Shown: positions 1 to 10,544, counted from the first letter of the stretch. The stretch: DNA of 64,000 nucleotides from Leguminivora glycinivorella (GCF_023078275.1 NC_062975.1:16901141-16965140), one strand, 5' to 3'. The notes: a model not told the origin generated them from the sequence alone. Made by a program: numbers and translations.

Positions 1-1272
1 TTTCGATTGAATCGAAGTCGTCAGTATTGAAAATATGACGAGGAAAAGAAATTTGCGATAGGAGCGGTAGCTCGTTAATAAAACTCGTCCATGAGTTAAT
101 AATATCGATAGGGGTTCTGAGTCCCAGGAAATTTTGGCTAACCATAGCAATTGAATTAAATGTTTGGCAAACAATGTCACCGGAGATAATAACCCGAGGG
201 GGTCGTAAATTTTTGCAATTTCGGAAAGAATCGCCCGCTTTGTATAGGCCTGCGAAGAACTTTGAACTTTGAAACTAAATGCGTCAGATCTTGGATTCCA
301 TTGAAGTCCAAGGACCTTGACCCCTTTGTCATTTTCCATTTCGGCAAAATGAACATTTTCGCGCCGCTCACCATGAAACTCTGTCGGTCGCGTGGCAGCG
401 AGAATGGCTGGCGAGTTACTTTGCCACTTTCGCAATTCGAACCCGGCCGTGGCACAAATACCTATCAGCTCCTGCTGCAGATTGAGGGCTTCGGCTAAGG
501 TATCTGCGCCGGTCACCACATCGTCGACGAACATGTCATTTAGGAGGACTGGCGAGGCGAGCGGGAAACGCTCGGCTTCGTCATGCGCGAGCTGTTTAAT
601 TGTGCGCAAGGCGAGATAAGGGGAACTACTGATACCGAAAGTAACGGTACCTACCGACACCGAGTGGTGCGGGATGTAATAACTCGCGCCAGCGGGGGGG
701 TTATCGTCCGCGAGCTCCATGTGGTTAAGATCCACATACTCCTGGAGGCACGCGTGATACTCCGCCTTCAGCTGGGGGTTTCGTTCTAGACGGTATTCCA
801 GTTTGTGGAAACGTGCTAGAGCAATTTGCCGAGACTCGCCGAGGGGCGGTGCATCGGGCTTGAATGGCAGAGCAACTATGTATCGCCCTGTCTCGTCGCG
901 CGTATGCGTCTTTTGGAAAAAGGATTCGCATAGCTTTTCTTCGGGAGTGTAACTCCGCATCTCTGGAACTGACTCCAGCTCCCAAAACTTCTCGAGATTG
1001 TCGTTGTCGAACGACGTAAAACAAGTATGGCGTGGAGTCGAAATATTAGAAGTAAAGTTGACTTTACCCCCTAGTAAATAACCAAATACACTATTGATTG
1101 CTGTGGGTGTGCCAGGTTTACCCCTGACTATACCCTCGCGAATGACATCCATGAAAATGTCCTCGCCAAGTATCATGTCAACCGGCTGAGGTTTATGAAA
1201 TTCAGGGTCGGCTAGAGCGAGCCCTTGCAAATGAGGCCATTCCCCGTACGGTGCTAGTGGTACACTAGGCAT
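1..1272 (-). CDS. BEL/Pao retrotransposon pol, partial (rest of protease, truncated RT, A17-type region)
   Basis: An open frame on the minus strand runs from an ATG at 1272 to position 1 without a stop, so it is cut by the window edge. It continues the retropepsin domain begun in gag. It then reaches the reverse transcriptase palm, with FVDD at about 520-535 in place of the usual YVDD. Near 110-250 follows the 'SEIAKIYDPLGLLSP' block typical of the Pao A17-type region. Between PHHSV and TVTFG (about 650) roughly 100 or more codons expected in BEL/Pao RT are absent, including the first catalytic aspartate motif, yet the frame stays open. The ORF is therefore probably dead as a polymerase. Its ATG overlaps the gag stop in the +1 frame relative to gag. 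RNase H and integrase would lie off the left edge. The family call rests on motif order and the adjacent gag and is fairly sure. Confidence 0.82.
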   Translation of the reverse strand, partial: MPSVPLAPYGEWPHLQGLALADPEFHKPQPVDMILGEDIFMDVIREGIVRGKPGTPTAINSVFGYLLGGKVNFTSNISTPRHTCFTSFDNDNLEKFWELESVPEMRSYTPEEKLCESFFQKTHTRDETGRYIVALPFKPDAPPLGESRQIALARFHKLEYRLERNPQLKAEYHACLQEYVDLNHMELADDNPPAGASYYIPHHSVSVGTVTFGISSSPYLALRTIKQLAHDEAERFPLASPVLLNDMFVDDVVTGADTLAEALNLQQELIGICATAGFELRKWQSNSPAILAATRPTEFHGERRENVHFAEMENDKGVKVLGLQWNPRSDAFSFKVQSSSQAYTKRAILSEIAKIYDPLGLLSPVTLFAKHLIQLLWLAKISWDSEPLSILLTHGRVLLTSYRSYRKFLFLVIFSILTTSIQSK

Positions 1273-3001
1273 TTGACAGGGTTAATTTTGACAAAATAGT
1301 AGCCTCCAAAGGAATACTTGGACTTTGTTTGCCCTTGGGCGAAATTGAGCACACGAAGGTACCCCTAGGGTTGAGCGGTAAATCACCGACACCTACCAAC
1401 GGCTCGCTGACATTTCGTCGCGGTAAATTTAATCGTTGCATACACGATTCAGTAATAAGAGCTGCTTGTGAGCCCCCGTCTAACATACAACGAATTGTAG
1501 CAATTTTATTACCTTCGTAATAAAGGTCAACCAACGCAGTTGACAGTAACACCGTATGAGGCTCAATACCTAAACCTAGATTATTTTGATTCACGCCGTG
1601 AACAGCTGATGGGCTCGGGACAGCGCCCGCGCCGGGCTGCGACTGCTCCGTTAGAGCGAGCGAGACGGCAACTAGTTCCGCGGCTTCATTGTTCGCCGGG
1701 AAGGGTCGCGTACGCGTAAGGTCCGAATCTAAATGAATTAAGGTGTGGTGCTTCTTATTGCACTTACGACACTTAAAACTTGATTTACAATTACGTAAGT
1801 CATGTCCGGAACATAAACAATTATAACAAATGTTATTTGTTTGAACAAATGTGAATCTATCTTTAGTAGACAAATTTAAAAATTCTAAACATTTGTGAAG
1901 TGAATGGAAGCCTTTGCACTTCACGCAAGATCGAACCTTATTCGTATCGACATACGGTCGAGTTTGGTCTGACGTATTCGTAATTAAAACCCGTTTAGGT
2001 GTAATTTGATTTGAATTGAAATTATTTTTATTTGTTGTAATTAAGGAATTATTTTTTGTGGACTGTATGTGGGAAACTGTAATCATCTGTTCCGCCGTAA
2101 GTTCGCGCTCTAAGAATGTAATTAAGGTTTGGACTTTAGGTATTTCACTTGGGTTGGTTAAAGAACGTTCATATTCTTTTCGCGTATTAACGGGAATTTT
2201 ACGTAATAATAAATTTAACAGAACGAAGTCCCATTCTTTAACCGGAAACTCCAAAACTTCAAGTGCTTTAATATTTTCGTGGTAAACATTAAGCAAATTT
2301 CGCATAGCAACAGCAGATGAGCGCGCGGAACAAGAATCGATATCGAATAATTTATCTAGATGTTGTGACGCAATAATGCGTTTGTTGTCATAACGGGATT
2401 TTAGAACATCGATCGCAATTGAATAATTACTTTCCGTTATGGGAATTGATTTAATTAAATTAAATGGTTCGTTTTTAACCGAAAGTAGTAAATACCTAAA
2501 CTTTTCCGCGTCAGTGTAGGCATTGTTGTTGTGGACCAACGATTGAAATAAGTCGAAAAAGGCGGGCCAGCCAGTAGGTTCACCGTGAAATTCAGGAAGC
2601 GACAATTTAGGCAAGTTTCGACGGTCGTTCATAAACGTGTCGTGTTGGCTAGGCACAGGAATGCGGCTCGCTCGCCGCTTTTCTACATCTACCTCCTTTA
2701 GGTTATTTAAATGCGTAACTATCGCGTAATATAAATCGTTGAAATCATTTCGAATCTTAATGTTGGCTTCTTTGTTGAAGCTATTAGACTTAATTAATGC
2801 CTTTTCGATCTTAGTTTGAATTTTGGTAAACTTTCGCTGGTGCGCTGTTAAATCGGAAGTTCTTGAACGAAATTGTTCTATATTCGTTGCTGCGAACTGT
2901 AATGTTCGTTTTAATTCGTCGAGAATTTGATCTCGCTCGAATAAATCTTGTGTCATACACGATGTGTCGGTTTCGACACCGTCTGTAGGATTCGGTACCA
3001 T
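1265..3001 (-). CDS. BEL/Pao retrotransposon Gag with N-terminal part of retropepsin
   Basis: A 578-residue ORF. Residues about 20-110 are helical and charged. Around residue 130 lies LPKLSLPEFHGEP, the start of the DUF1759-type capsid domain found in BEL/Pao Gag. Zinc-binding motifs follow: CX2CX3HX4C at about 357, then CX2CX4HX4C, and a third CX2CX3HH-like knuckle. From about residue 490 the retropepsin (DUF1758-type) begins, but the catalytic triplet reads LDGGSQ instead of the usual D-S/T-G. The ORF stops at 1265-1267 inside the protease domain, and the rest of the domain is in the overlapping pol frame. Either a +1 shift joins them or a frameshift mutation split the gene. The ORF lies about 150 bp downstream of the 5' LTR, as expected. 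Gag packages element RNA in cytoplasmic particles. Confidence 0.88.
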   Translation of the reverse strand: MVPNPTDGVETDTSCMTQDLFERDQILDELKRTLQFAATNIEQFRSRTSDLTAHQRKFTKIQTKIEKALIKSNSFNKEANIKIRNDFNDLYYAIVTHLNNLKEVDVEKRRASRIPVPSQHDTFMNDRRNLPKLSLPEFHGEPTGWPAFFDLFQSLVHNNNAYTDAEKFRYLLLSVKNEPFNLIKSIPITESNYSIAIDVLKSRYDNKRIIASQHLDKLFDIDSCSARSSAVAMRNLLNVYHENIKALEVLEFPVKEWDFVLLNLLLRKIPVNTRKEYERSLTNPSEIPKVQTLITFLERELTAEQMITVSHIQSTKNNSLITTNKNNFNSNQITPKRVLITNTSDQTRPYVDTNKVRSCVKCKGFHSLHKCLEFLNLSTKDRFTFVQTNNICYNCLCSGHDLRNCKSSFKCRKCNKKHHTLIHLDSDLTRTRPFPANNEAAELVAVSLALTEQSQPGAGAVPSPSAVHGVNQNNLGLGIEPHTVLLSTALVDLYYEGNKIATIRCMLDGGSQAALITESCMQRLNLPRRNVSEPLVGVGDLPLNPRGTFVCSISPKGKQSPSIPLEATILSKLTLSNA

Positions 3002-3150
3002 TTTGCCGTGAGCAAAGATGGCGGAAATTACAATGAAAAATTGAACTACAAACGTATGTAATTGGAATGATGGGTACGTAATACCGCAAAATACACGGGC
3101 AACACAACGTGAGAAAGAAAAATCCGGATCGAACGGATCAAAAAACTATA

Positions 3151-3492
3151 TGTAGCGGCGTTTAATTGGTGAGGCTACTTACATTTGTCCAGAGGCGCTT
3201 ATGGGGCCACGTGGAAACACTTTGGGAAAATCCTCACACTAAAACGATTGTCACATATAAACGGAAGCTTAGGTCACTGGGTTTTGATATCACTTGAATG
3301 TCAATTTTCACGTTTGTGTCGCGCCGGTGCACCGATAACTATTTTTAATTCGTAATAACGGGAGCGCAGATCATGGCGCTCGCACGGTCGAAGAGAGAGT
3401 TTTTTCTATATATCCGCCAGGTGGCGGGGCAGGCGCACCGGAAAGTCGCTTTGGGACTTCTGTAATTGCCAGCTCCAAAAAACTGTGCTACA
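3151..3492 (-). repeat. 5' LTR of the BEL/Pao element
   Basis: A 342-bp block with TGTAGC at one end and GCTACA at the other, immediately upstream of gag on the minus strand. Read on the minus strand it has a TATATA box (near 3400) about 90 bp into the block, consistent with a U3 promoter. The 3' LTR is outside the window, so LTR identity and the target-site duplication cannot be checked. The short 3002-3150 interval is the leader with the presumed primer-binding site, which I could not assign to a tRNA. Confidence 0.7.
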
Positions 3493-4190
3493 TATACATG
3501 GAAAAAAGTATTCTTTCAAAATTGTGTTGCCTTGTATGTATGAAAATGAAATAACTATTTAACTATATCAAGAAAAGAAATTAAAACTAAAAATCTCTGT
3601 TCCTCGACGGAACAGTGACAATATACCAAAATATCCCGAAAAATCCGGGGGTAAGAATTTTTGCATTTAGGGTTATCTGGGGAGACTCCGTGATTAAGTG
3701 GTTGATAAGGAAAACAAAAAAAAAAACATTAAAAAAATACTTTACGAAGTGTAGAAAGAAAAGGAGGAAAATCTAGCAAATATAAGTAACAGACGCTTAG
3801 TTATAAAACTCTTCGATGGCGTTACGGGACCATACGGGAATGACATGAAATTATACTTATTGACGGAGTGAAGTACTTACGATGTCAGCGATTTGAAAAG
3901 TACCACGGGTTTACAGCGCCACCTATTTATAGTATTAAACAACCTGTTTTTATTGATTTCCGTTAACTGTAAGTGAAGGTTGGTCAAATGCAATTAATTT
4001 CTCTAAGAAAGTGGCAATTTCTTAACTCTAACTGTTACTGAGATATCAAAAAATAAATCAAATGACTGAAGAAGTGTATGATAAACCTTTGCTACTTCCT
4101 GTTAATTGTTTTGACATGTGACGTCAGAATACTACTTAGACACTATCAAACATTTATTTTATGTTTTTTGTAAGGTTGTCTTACAACTTA
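3493..4190. other. AT-rich non-coding stretch
   Basis: Flank of the BEL/Pao LTR. Short A-runs and no ORF or RNA gene that I can support. Confidence 0.5.
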
Positions 4191-4194
4191 TCAA

Positions 4195-4350
4195 TTACGT
4201 TCTTATTTATTTATTTAAACTTTGTTGCACAAAATATACACGAAAATGTACAAATGGCCGACTTAATGCCAAAAGGCATTCTCTACCAGTCAACCATAAG
4301 GCCAAACAGATTTTCAATACAAATGGTGCAGAGAGAAAACAAAAAGGTGA
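4195..4350 (-). mobile_element. LINE 3'-end remnant with TAAA-type tail
   Basis: On the minus strand this reads as a non-LTR retrotransposon 3' UTR: 'GGCATTAAGTC..GCCATTTGTAC', then a 'TTTGTGCAACAAAGTTTAAA' stretch that leads into TAAA repeats at its low-coordinate end. This tail type is common in Lepidoptera. Plus-strand reading frames across it are not credible genes. Confidence 0.5.
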
Positions 4351-4730
4351 TGAACTATGTAAGTATAGACTACATATACTTTTATATAAATAAATATTCT
4401 TATGTATGAAATGAATAAAAATATCTTTTTGGTTTCTGTTAATGAACCTAACGACGTATTGAATTTAACTGAAAACAAAAAAACACGTTGTATGTGCACT
4501 TCTCATACATAAAAATGTCCCTCCTTTTCTTTCTATACTCTATAAATTACTTGAAATGGTCGATGTCAAATTGACAGCAGTGGCCGACGATGGTGACCAC
4601 CTCGACGAACATCTCCGAACATTTGTACTGCACCGACCACCACCGGCACTTCACCAACAGCACGTCACACGACTTCTTGAACTGTCAACAACTATGTATT
4701 AGTTTCACGGCCCGGCCACGACATTGGTGA

Positions 4731-4824
4731 GCGCGAGACAGCGGTGAGCAGCCATACGTCCGAATGAAAAGTTCCATCGCTGTGTCTCGCTCCGATGTAT
4801 GGCCGCCTCTCACCGCTGTCGTGC
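4731..4824. repeat. Short foldback repeat
   Basis: Inverted arms at 4731-4759 (GCGAGACAGCGGTGAGCAGC) and 4792-4824 pair imperfectly around a ~30-bp loop. Resembles a small MITE. No coding potential. Confidence 0.45.
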
Positions 4825-5436
4825 TTAGACAAAACTGTGTAAAACCTTTGACATTTTTGGCCAGAGTTTCAATCGCGACTAACGTAAATAGTAACTTCTC
4901 TCAAAATTATGACATTACTAACAAAAGTCTATCTTTGGTACCTTACAATGTATCTCTATCTCTAGGCTATTGTAAAAGCCGAGACCGTAGCCTTACTGCT
5001 TCATTTTTATCCTACAGGCAAGTTTTTATAAGCGTTTTTTGTTCGGTCATTCAGTGATCGTTGCGTTGTAGGTTCGTTGTACGTCCAGACTTGACGCCGC
5101 GAATGACGAAGCCGAGAACGGCTTCGCTCGTGCTTCGCTTCTGCTGGATTCGTCTAGCGTAGACTCACCTTAAGGTTTTCAAGTTAGCTTGTGCTGAGTT
5201 ATGTTAGTTAGTAATTTAATAACAAAAATGTTTATATTAAACACATACACAGTGTTTGTTGACAAAAATACTCGTAATTATAATTAAATATTTGAGAAGA
5301 TTTCAAAAATTTCAAAAATTTATTCGATCGCCTTCATTTGATTATGTTTGTATTTGCGACAACAGTTATTGATAAATTAATTGGATTAATATTGTCTTTG
5401 GTTAAATTGGATTAGTTAAGCAAAGTCAGTATTATA
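4825..5436. other. Unassigned intergenic sequence
   Basis: GC-richer to about 5160, then AT-rich. The 97-codon open frame at 4764-5057 begins inside the foldback repeat and shows no domain or codon signal, so it is not annotated as a gene. Confidence 0.4.
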
Positions 5437-5680
5437 AATAATAATAAATATTGGGGACACCTTACACAGATCAACTTAGCCCCAAACTAAGCAAAGCTTG
5501 TACTATGGGTGCTAAGCGACGATATACATACATAAATAGATAAATACTACATAGAAAACATCCATGACTCAGGAACAAATAACTGTGCTCATCACACAAA
5601 TAAATGCCCTTACCGGGATTCGAACCCAGAACCGCGGCTTAGCAGGCAGGGTCACTACCAACTGAGCCAGACCAGTCGTC
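5437..5680 (-). mobile_element. tRNA-derived SINE, near full length (copy 1)
   Basis: On the minus strand the head starts near 5680 with 'GGTCTGGCTCAGTTGGTAGT' (A-box like). It has 'GGGTTCGAATCCCGG' as a B box near 5610-5625, then the body 'GCATTTATTTGTGTGATGAG' and a tail at 5440-5460. The same body occurs at 63110-63363 (plus strand), and a headless piece sits inside each giant LTR (22258, 32778). A and B boxes are the RNA polymerase III promoter of tRNA-type SINEs. Confidence 0.82.
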
Positions 5681-6003
5681 GTATTACATATGTATAATCA
5701 AGTTCAATTATGATAAGACTGATATTAATCATATGAAACAAGTTTTCCAGTATGAGAGAAAAGCATAATCCGTACCATACGTTTTTCAAAAGTTATTTAA
5801 TTTGGAATTCAGTTATATTTTGTTAAGATGGTAAATTAATAATTAAAAATTCTAGAAACATAAATTAAATATTTTCTCCGCTGTAATCGTGTTACCACAG
5901 TTTTTGTGAGATATATAGGTTTATAACACAGACCAACCCCTATAGACATCCATTACAAGACGACTCGCGGTCACCAGCCTTACTAGTATTTGCAATGATA
6001 TAA

Positions 6004-7315
6004 GCGCGGGTGTGTGTGTGAATTGAGTGAGCACCTTCCGAAAATAAAAAAAAATATGCTGATCATTTAGTAAAAGTTCTAAAACAATTGTAAAACGAAT
6101 CTCTGAATTTGTAAAAAGATAAATCAAAAGATACAGCCATTAACATGTGCTCACTCAGTTCTCACAAACTACCAACGAAAACAGTGAATATATTCATTTA
6201 ACATATAATACATATATACTAACATTTAGTAAAAAATAGGCCAACCTACCTCTATAAATATTAGATCACCTAGTGACGTATTTAATTTTTTACAAATAGT
6301 TTCTTATGCTCACTCAATCCTCACACTTTTGAAAAGCCGAATTTTGATGAAAAACATAAGATTTAGACCGCCATTATATGTGTATAGTTTAGTAAAAGTG
6401 AAATGAGAATTTGTAAAATACAAAACGAACCACTAACTTGTCAGGTTTTTTTATAATAAATTTTTGTAAGTGCTCACTCAGTCCACACGTTTTGAGAAAG
6501 TTAGAAATCTAAATATCTTACGATTTGTAGCACCTAAGACACTCGAAAGTACTTCAACATTTAGTAAAAATTTTTACTAAATATCCACCATCTAATATTT
6601 TACATTCGTTGTCTGGTTTTAAAGATATTCAGACATAACTTTTCTCATACAAATATATCAAGTAGGGTGACCACACTATGTCGGCTCCTGATTTTCCCCA
6701 CCTTCCTATTGTCATATTGAGATTGGGGAGTTTCGTTCAATTTGATAATTGTTTATATTAAACTAATACCATATTAATTCTCCATCTGCAAACTGTTTTT
6801 AGGTTATGTTCTTGGCCTAGTGATGATGTGTATTGTGTAATTTTTATCGACGTCAGGATAATAACCTCAGTCAGGATATTTACAAATTCCCATTTCACTT
6901 TTACTAAACTATACACATATAATAGCGGTCTAAATCTTATGTTTTTCATCAAAATTCGGCTTTTCAAAAGTGTGAGGATTGAGTGAGCATAAGAAACTAT
7001 TTGTAAAAAATTAAATACGTCACTAGGTGATCTAATATTTATAGAGGTAGGTTGGCCTATTTTTTATAGAGGTAGGTTGGCCTATTTTTTACTAAATGTT
7101 AGTATATAAATATTATATGTTAAATGAATATATTCACTGTTTTCGTTGGTAGTTTGTGAGAACTGAGTGAGCACATGTTAATGGCTGTATCTTTTGATTT
7201 ATCTTTTTACAAATTCAGAGATTCGTTTTACAATTGTTTTAGAACTTTTACTAAATGCCGAGCATATATTTTTTTATTTTCGGAAGGTGCTCACTCAATC
7301 CACACACACACTAAG
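6004..7315. repeat. Long imperfect palindrome built from ~160-bp tandem units
   Basis: The left arm (about 6004-6417) is the inverted copy of the right arm (about 6880-7315), both ending in 'GTGAGCACC/GGTGCTCAC' next to a GCGCGGG motif. Within the left arm GTGCTCACTCA and TTTAGTAAAA recur about every 160 bp (6148, 6308, 6470). The right arm has an extra 24-bp tandem duplication near 7040-7087. A perfect 22-bp palindrome lies at 6560-6581. A transcript across it would fold into a hairpin of about 400 bp. Could be a foldback transposon or a hairpin-RNA locus. Confidence 0.75.
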
Positions 7316-7853
7316 CGCGGGCGCTCGCCGTGCCCGATCAGTAGCGACCAAGTAACCGACCCGAAAGCAGCGCGTGTTTTTCGCAATAAAAAAATTGAAA
7401 AAGGGTATTTTGATGCCTTAAAGATATTTTCCACCTGTAGTGTGAAATGGTGTGGAAAGGTAACAAGAAGCTCAAATTTAAAAACAGACGGCATTACATT
7501 CCACAAATAAGTCATATTTATAATTTATTCAGAGCCGGCATAGGTCAACTTACACTGGCTACTTACGCGACAGTAGAGGGACAGTCATACTTCTGTCCCT
7601 TTTCACATGGCGCGACTGCCCGCCGTCCTTGAAACGACCAATCGCAGCGCGCTAAACACATTCCCCTCCCGCTCCTCGCGCCCCAAGCACTGGTGATTTG
7701 TACCGCGCACAAAATTTACAATATTGGTACTCTATAGGAGGTTCTCTGTGGTTTATAAAGAGAAATAAATACCATACACTAAAGAAAAAGCAATCAAGCC
7801 CACTAGTGGCGAAGCCGGGAAAAGTTTTGTTTGTGCATGAAAATTGTAGCTCA

Positions 7854-7921
7854 GGGGCCCATTTCTCAAAACTGAAACTTACAAGTTACAAGCGGAAGTC
7901 TCCATCCAACTTGTCATATTA
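7854..7921. repeat. Half copy of a GGGCCCATTTCTC MITE
   Basis: Shares its sequence with one half of the complete hairpin at 44022-44128 (motifs GGGCCCATTTCTC, ACAAGTTACAAG and GACATTGACTA). Confidence 0.6.
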
Positions 7922-8019
7922 GACATTGACTACCGCTAAATCATTCATTCATTCACAAATCTCAAAAATCTCCCCTTTTGTTCCCTACTTCCACATACAG
8001 GTTTATTGAAAAAAAATAC

Positions 8020-8173
8020 CATTTCAAGTAATATATCCAGTGTGAAGCCAAGATCTTGAAGAAGAGAATGCATTTTCCTGACGTGCATTGGCGGTACATA
8101 ATCAACAGCATGAATGTCAAGTAAGCTGTCAAAAAATGAGTCCATCTCAGTTTCATTGTAACCTCGGCTGTAT
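8020..8173 (-). CDS. DEG/ENaC (pickpocket-like) channel, internal exon D
   Basis: Acceptor TTTTGTTTTAG precedes 8173. The exon opens with one base that completes a Leu codon split from exon C, then encodes 51 residues starting YSRGYNETEMDSFFDSLLDI and ending in LLEM before a GTATTT donor at 8019. The phase matches exon C exactly (2+1), and the exon ends in phase 0. The content suits the variable extracellular finger/knuckle region of the channel and has no distinctive motif of its own, so the call rests on splice phase and position. No further exon with the cysteine-rich region or TM2 was found between 3500 and 8019. The gene either continues beyond the BEL element off the left edge or is incomplete. 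Confidence 0.6.
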
Positions 8174-8317
8174 CTAAAACAAAAAAAAAACGCTCTGGTA
8201 GATTCACATCAAGTTTCCGCCATGTTGTGCTATTAAACACTAAATTCAACTTTTAATGAAATTAGGATGTTTACTCGTAAGTACTAAATCCTGACCAGAA
8301 ATATATGGGTGTGTAAT

Positions 8318-8996
8318 GATTGGTATAACTTTGTTTGGTATAGTAACATTTGATATAACAACATTTGGTATATATTTGAAGGATATAATCACTCATTAGA
8401 CATAATTAACATTTAGTATAAAAACAAAATATCTACTTTTATTTTGTATAATAATTATTTCGTATAACAGTTATTTATAATAACCGTCATATGGTATAAC
8501 TATCTATTGATATACGACTAGTATAATATAACTTGCAAACAGTATAAAACATTTCATGAATTAATTTTATTCCTTTTTGAAGGGATGACAGTTCTAATCT
8601 AACCTAACCTACTTTTCTGATAGCAGTACATATGTTTAAGGGTCACAGTTCTAACCTAACCTAACCTATTTTTCTGGTAACAGCGCATTGTGTGTAGAGG
8701 TCACAGTTCTAACCTAATCTACTTTTCTAGTAAACGATGGATCTAATTTATTGTACATTTTTTTTTAATTCTAACTGTGCCTTAGAAAAGATTTGTGTTA
8801 TACAATTTATTCATTATCGGAAATAAGCATTATACTCAAAGTATGTTATAATAAATGTTATTCGATATAATGATCATTATATTAAATAAGAATTATACAA
8901 CTTGTTTGTATATTATTTGTTGTTATATGATTCAATAATTATATCAAATGATCGTTATTACGACTAAAAATATATCAAAAAAAGTTATATCGATCG
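8318..8996. mobile_element. Foldback MITE made of a degenerate 15-16-bp 'GTATAA' word array
   Basis: The ends are inverted (GGTATAACTTTGTTTGGTAT on the left, matching sequence reversed at 8965-8996). The left half repeats variants of 'GRTATAACNNNATTT' about every 15-16 bp, and the right half repeats the inverse. The middle (8589-8745) holds a 57-bp three-copy repeat with AACCTAACC. Non-coding. Confidence 0.6.
8589..8745. repeat. Three ~57-bp tandem units containing TTAGG-like telomeric words
   Basis: CAGTTCTAAYCTAAYCT recurs at 8589, 8646 and 8704. CCTAACCTAACC is the complement of the insect TTAGG telomere repeat, but only two or three copies sit in each unit, so this is an interspersed repeat and not a telomere. 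Confidence 0.6.
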
Positions 8997-9189
8997 ATAC
9001 GCACCCGAAATATATATCTATTGTCAGGAGTCTTGAGACAGTTTCACTGTCCCTGCTAATAAAAATTCTGCTTCATAGCTTGCTCATTCATATAAAACGG
9101 TTAAAAGACAAGAAACGAAGGTTAATTTGTAATTTTTTTATTAGGGCCCTAATTTTACTAATGGTTTAGTACACATATTTTAAACCTTT

Positions 9190-9970
9190 CCTAAGTAACA
9201 GCCATAAAAAATAAAGATTAAAAGAGAGAGATTTAAAAAAATCCCGCCAACATGATGAAATTTGATGTAGGTAACCTAAACTATAGATAGTAATAGTATA
9301 GATACTTAGTCCTAGTCCACGGATGAATGAGTTCTTCGAACGTATGTACGAATTTGATAAGACTCATTTGATATACCAGTCGCTTTTCAGCGAAAGAAAA
9401 CATCATGATGAAATCAAACTAATCTCAATAGGCTTTGCCCCTTATGTTGGAAGGTCAGACGGTAGTCGCTTTCATAAAAACTAGTATCTACGCGAATTTG
9501 TGTTTTATTGTTAGCAAACATCGTATTTTTCCTTTTGCGGGAATATATTAAATAAATGCTGTACAGGGTGGGGCCTGTAACAAAAAATTAAACTGTAAGT
9601 ACCTACTGACCACCATTTGTTCAGTTCAGCGGCTTTTGAAAATTATGAAGTCTTTAATTTTCTAATTTTTTATACAAAATAAATATTAGCTTGTATATGT
9701 CCGCCATATTGTTGACATTGACGTTGTCTGTCACGCTTTAGAAGTAACAGAATTCACAATACATTACCTCTTAGGAAAAACTTTCAAGGGTGTTAGAAAT
9801 CAAAATAAAAGTTATTTTTAAAAGTCGCTAAACAAATGTTGGTCAGTATGAGGAGTATTGCCTACAGTTGATTTATTTTGCAATTGTTACAGGGTCCACG
9901 TATACCGTGTTGAGAATTTAACGTAAAATGATGCTAAGTACTTTTTTATACTTAATAAAAATTTGAACAC
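9190..9970. other. Intronic non-coding sequence of the channel gene
   Basis: Lies between exons C and D. Around 9560-9870 it holds a repeat-like block (GGTGGGGCCTGTAAC ... GTATGAGGAGTATTGCCTAC) that I suspect is a dispersed lepidopteran repeat. No exon recognised. Confidence 0.4.
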
Positions 9971-9974
9971 GTAC

Positions 9975-10081
9975 AAGATAGAAGCTATGGTCCTCGTTTT
10001 ACGACCATATAAAGGCAAAGGATCGCAAATCATAAATGATGGAAAAGGAATCTGCTCGGTTCCATAGTAAGTGGACTCCAC
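9975..10081 (-). CDS. DEG/ENaC (pickpocket-like) channel, exon C (post-TM1 extracellular segment)
   Basis: Acceptor TTTATTTCAG precedes 10081. The exon enters in phase 0 and encodes VESTYYGTEQIPFPSFMICD and then PLPLYGRKTRTIASIL. 'IPFPSFMIC' matches the conserved I-P-F-P-x-V/F-x-I-C signature that follows the first transmembrane helix in DEG/ENaC channels. The most convincing donor is GTACGT at 9974-9969, leaving two bases (TT) that join the first base of exon D. Channel subunits of this family form amiloride-sensitive sodium channels in sensory or epithelial membranes. This is the strongest single piece of evidence for the family. Confidence 0.8.
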
Positions 10082-10318
10082 CTGAAATAAAAGTTTAGAT
10101 AAATATTCAAAATAAACAGAATCGATATATATATATAGTTATTGTGTTTTTATTAACAAGTACATCTAGAAAAAAAAAGTTCACAGAGGATGGGACAAAA
10201 ATCAAGTAAGGTCACCTGTGGGTCGGAATGCAAATAGCTGACGCTATTACGTGGTTACCGACACGCTATTGGCTCTGTCGCGCCAATATGGAACAGCGAT
10301 AGAAATAGCTTATAGCTG

Positions 10319-10488
10319 GGTCCACACAGAGCGAGGCACGATGCAAGGCAATGTGCTCACGAGGCAAACGGTCAATGTATAATCCTCGGCCGAACAAAAC
10401 GCGCGCATGCCTCGGCCAAGGCAACGTCTGCATAGACGCTTGCCGCGTGAGCACATTGCCTCGCGGCGTGCTGCGCTCTATGTAGACC
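10319..10488. repeat. Foldback MITE (GGTCYACAYAGAGCG ends)
   Basis: Inverted arms 10319-10362 and about 10446-10488 share GTGAGCACATTGCCT and GGTCTACATAGAGCG-like ends. GC-rich, non-coding, inside the exon B-C intron. Confidence 0.7.
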
Positions 10489-10544
10489 GAGCTATACGGA
10501 ACGTAAATGAATGTGATGTGGGCTAGGCACCCTGAAGTAGTTTA

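Noticed and set aside
4118..4409. Two overlapping plus-strand ORFs
   Set aside because: They are antisense to a LINE 3' end with a TAAA tail.
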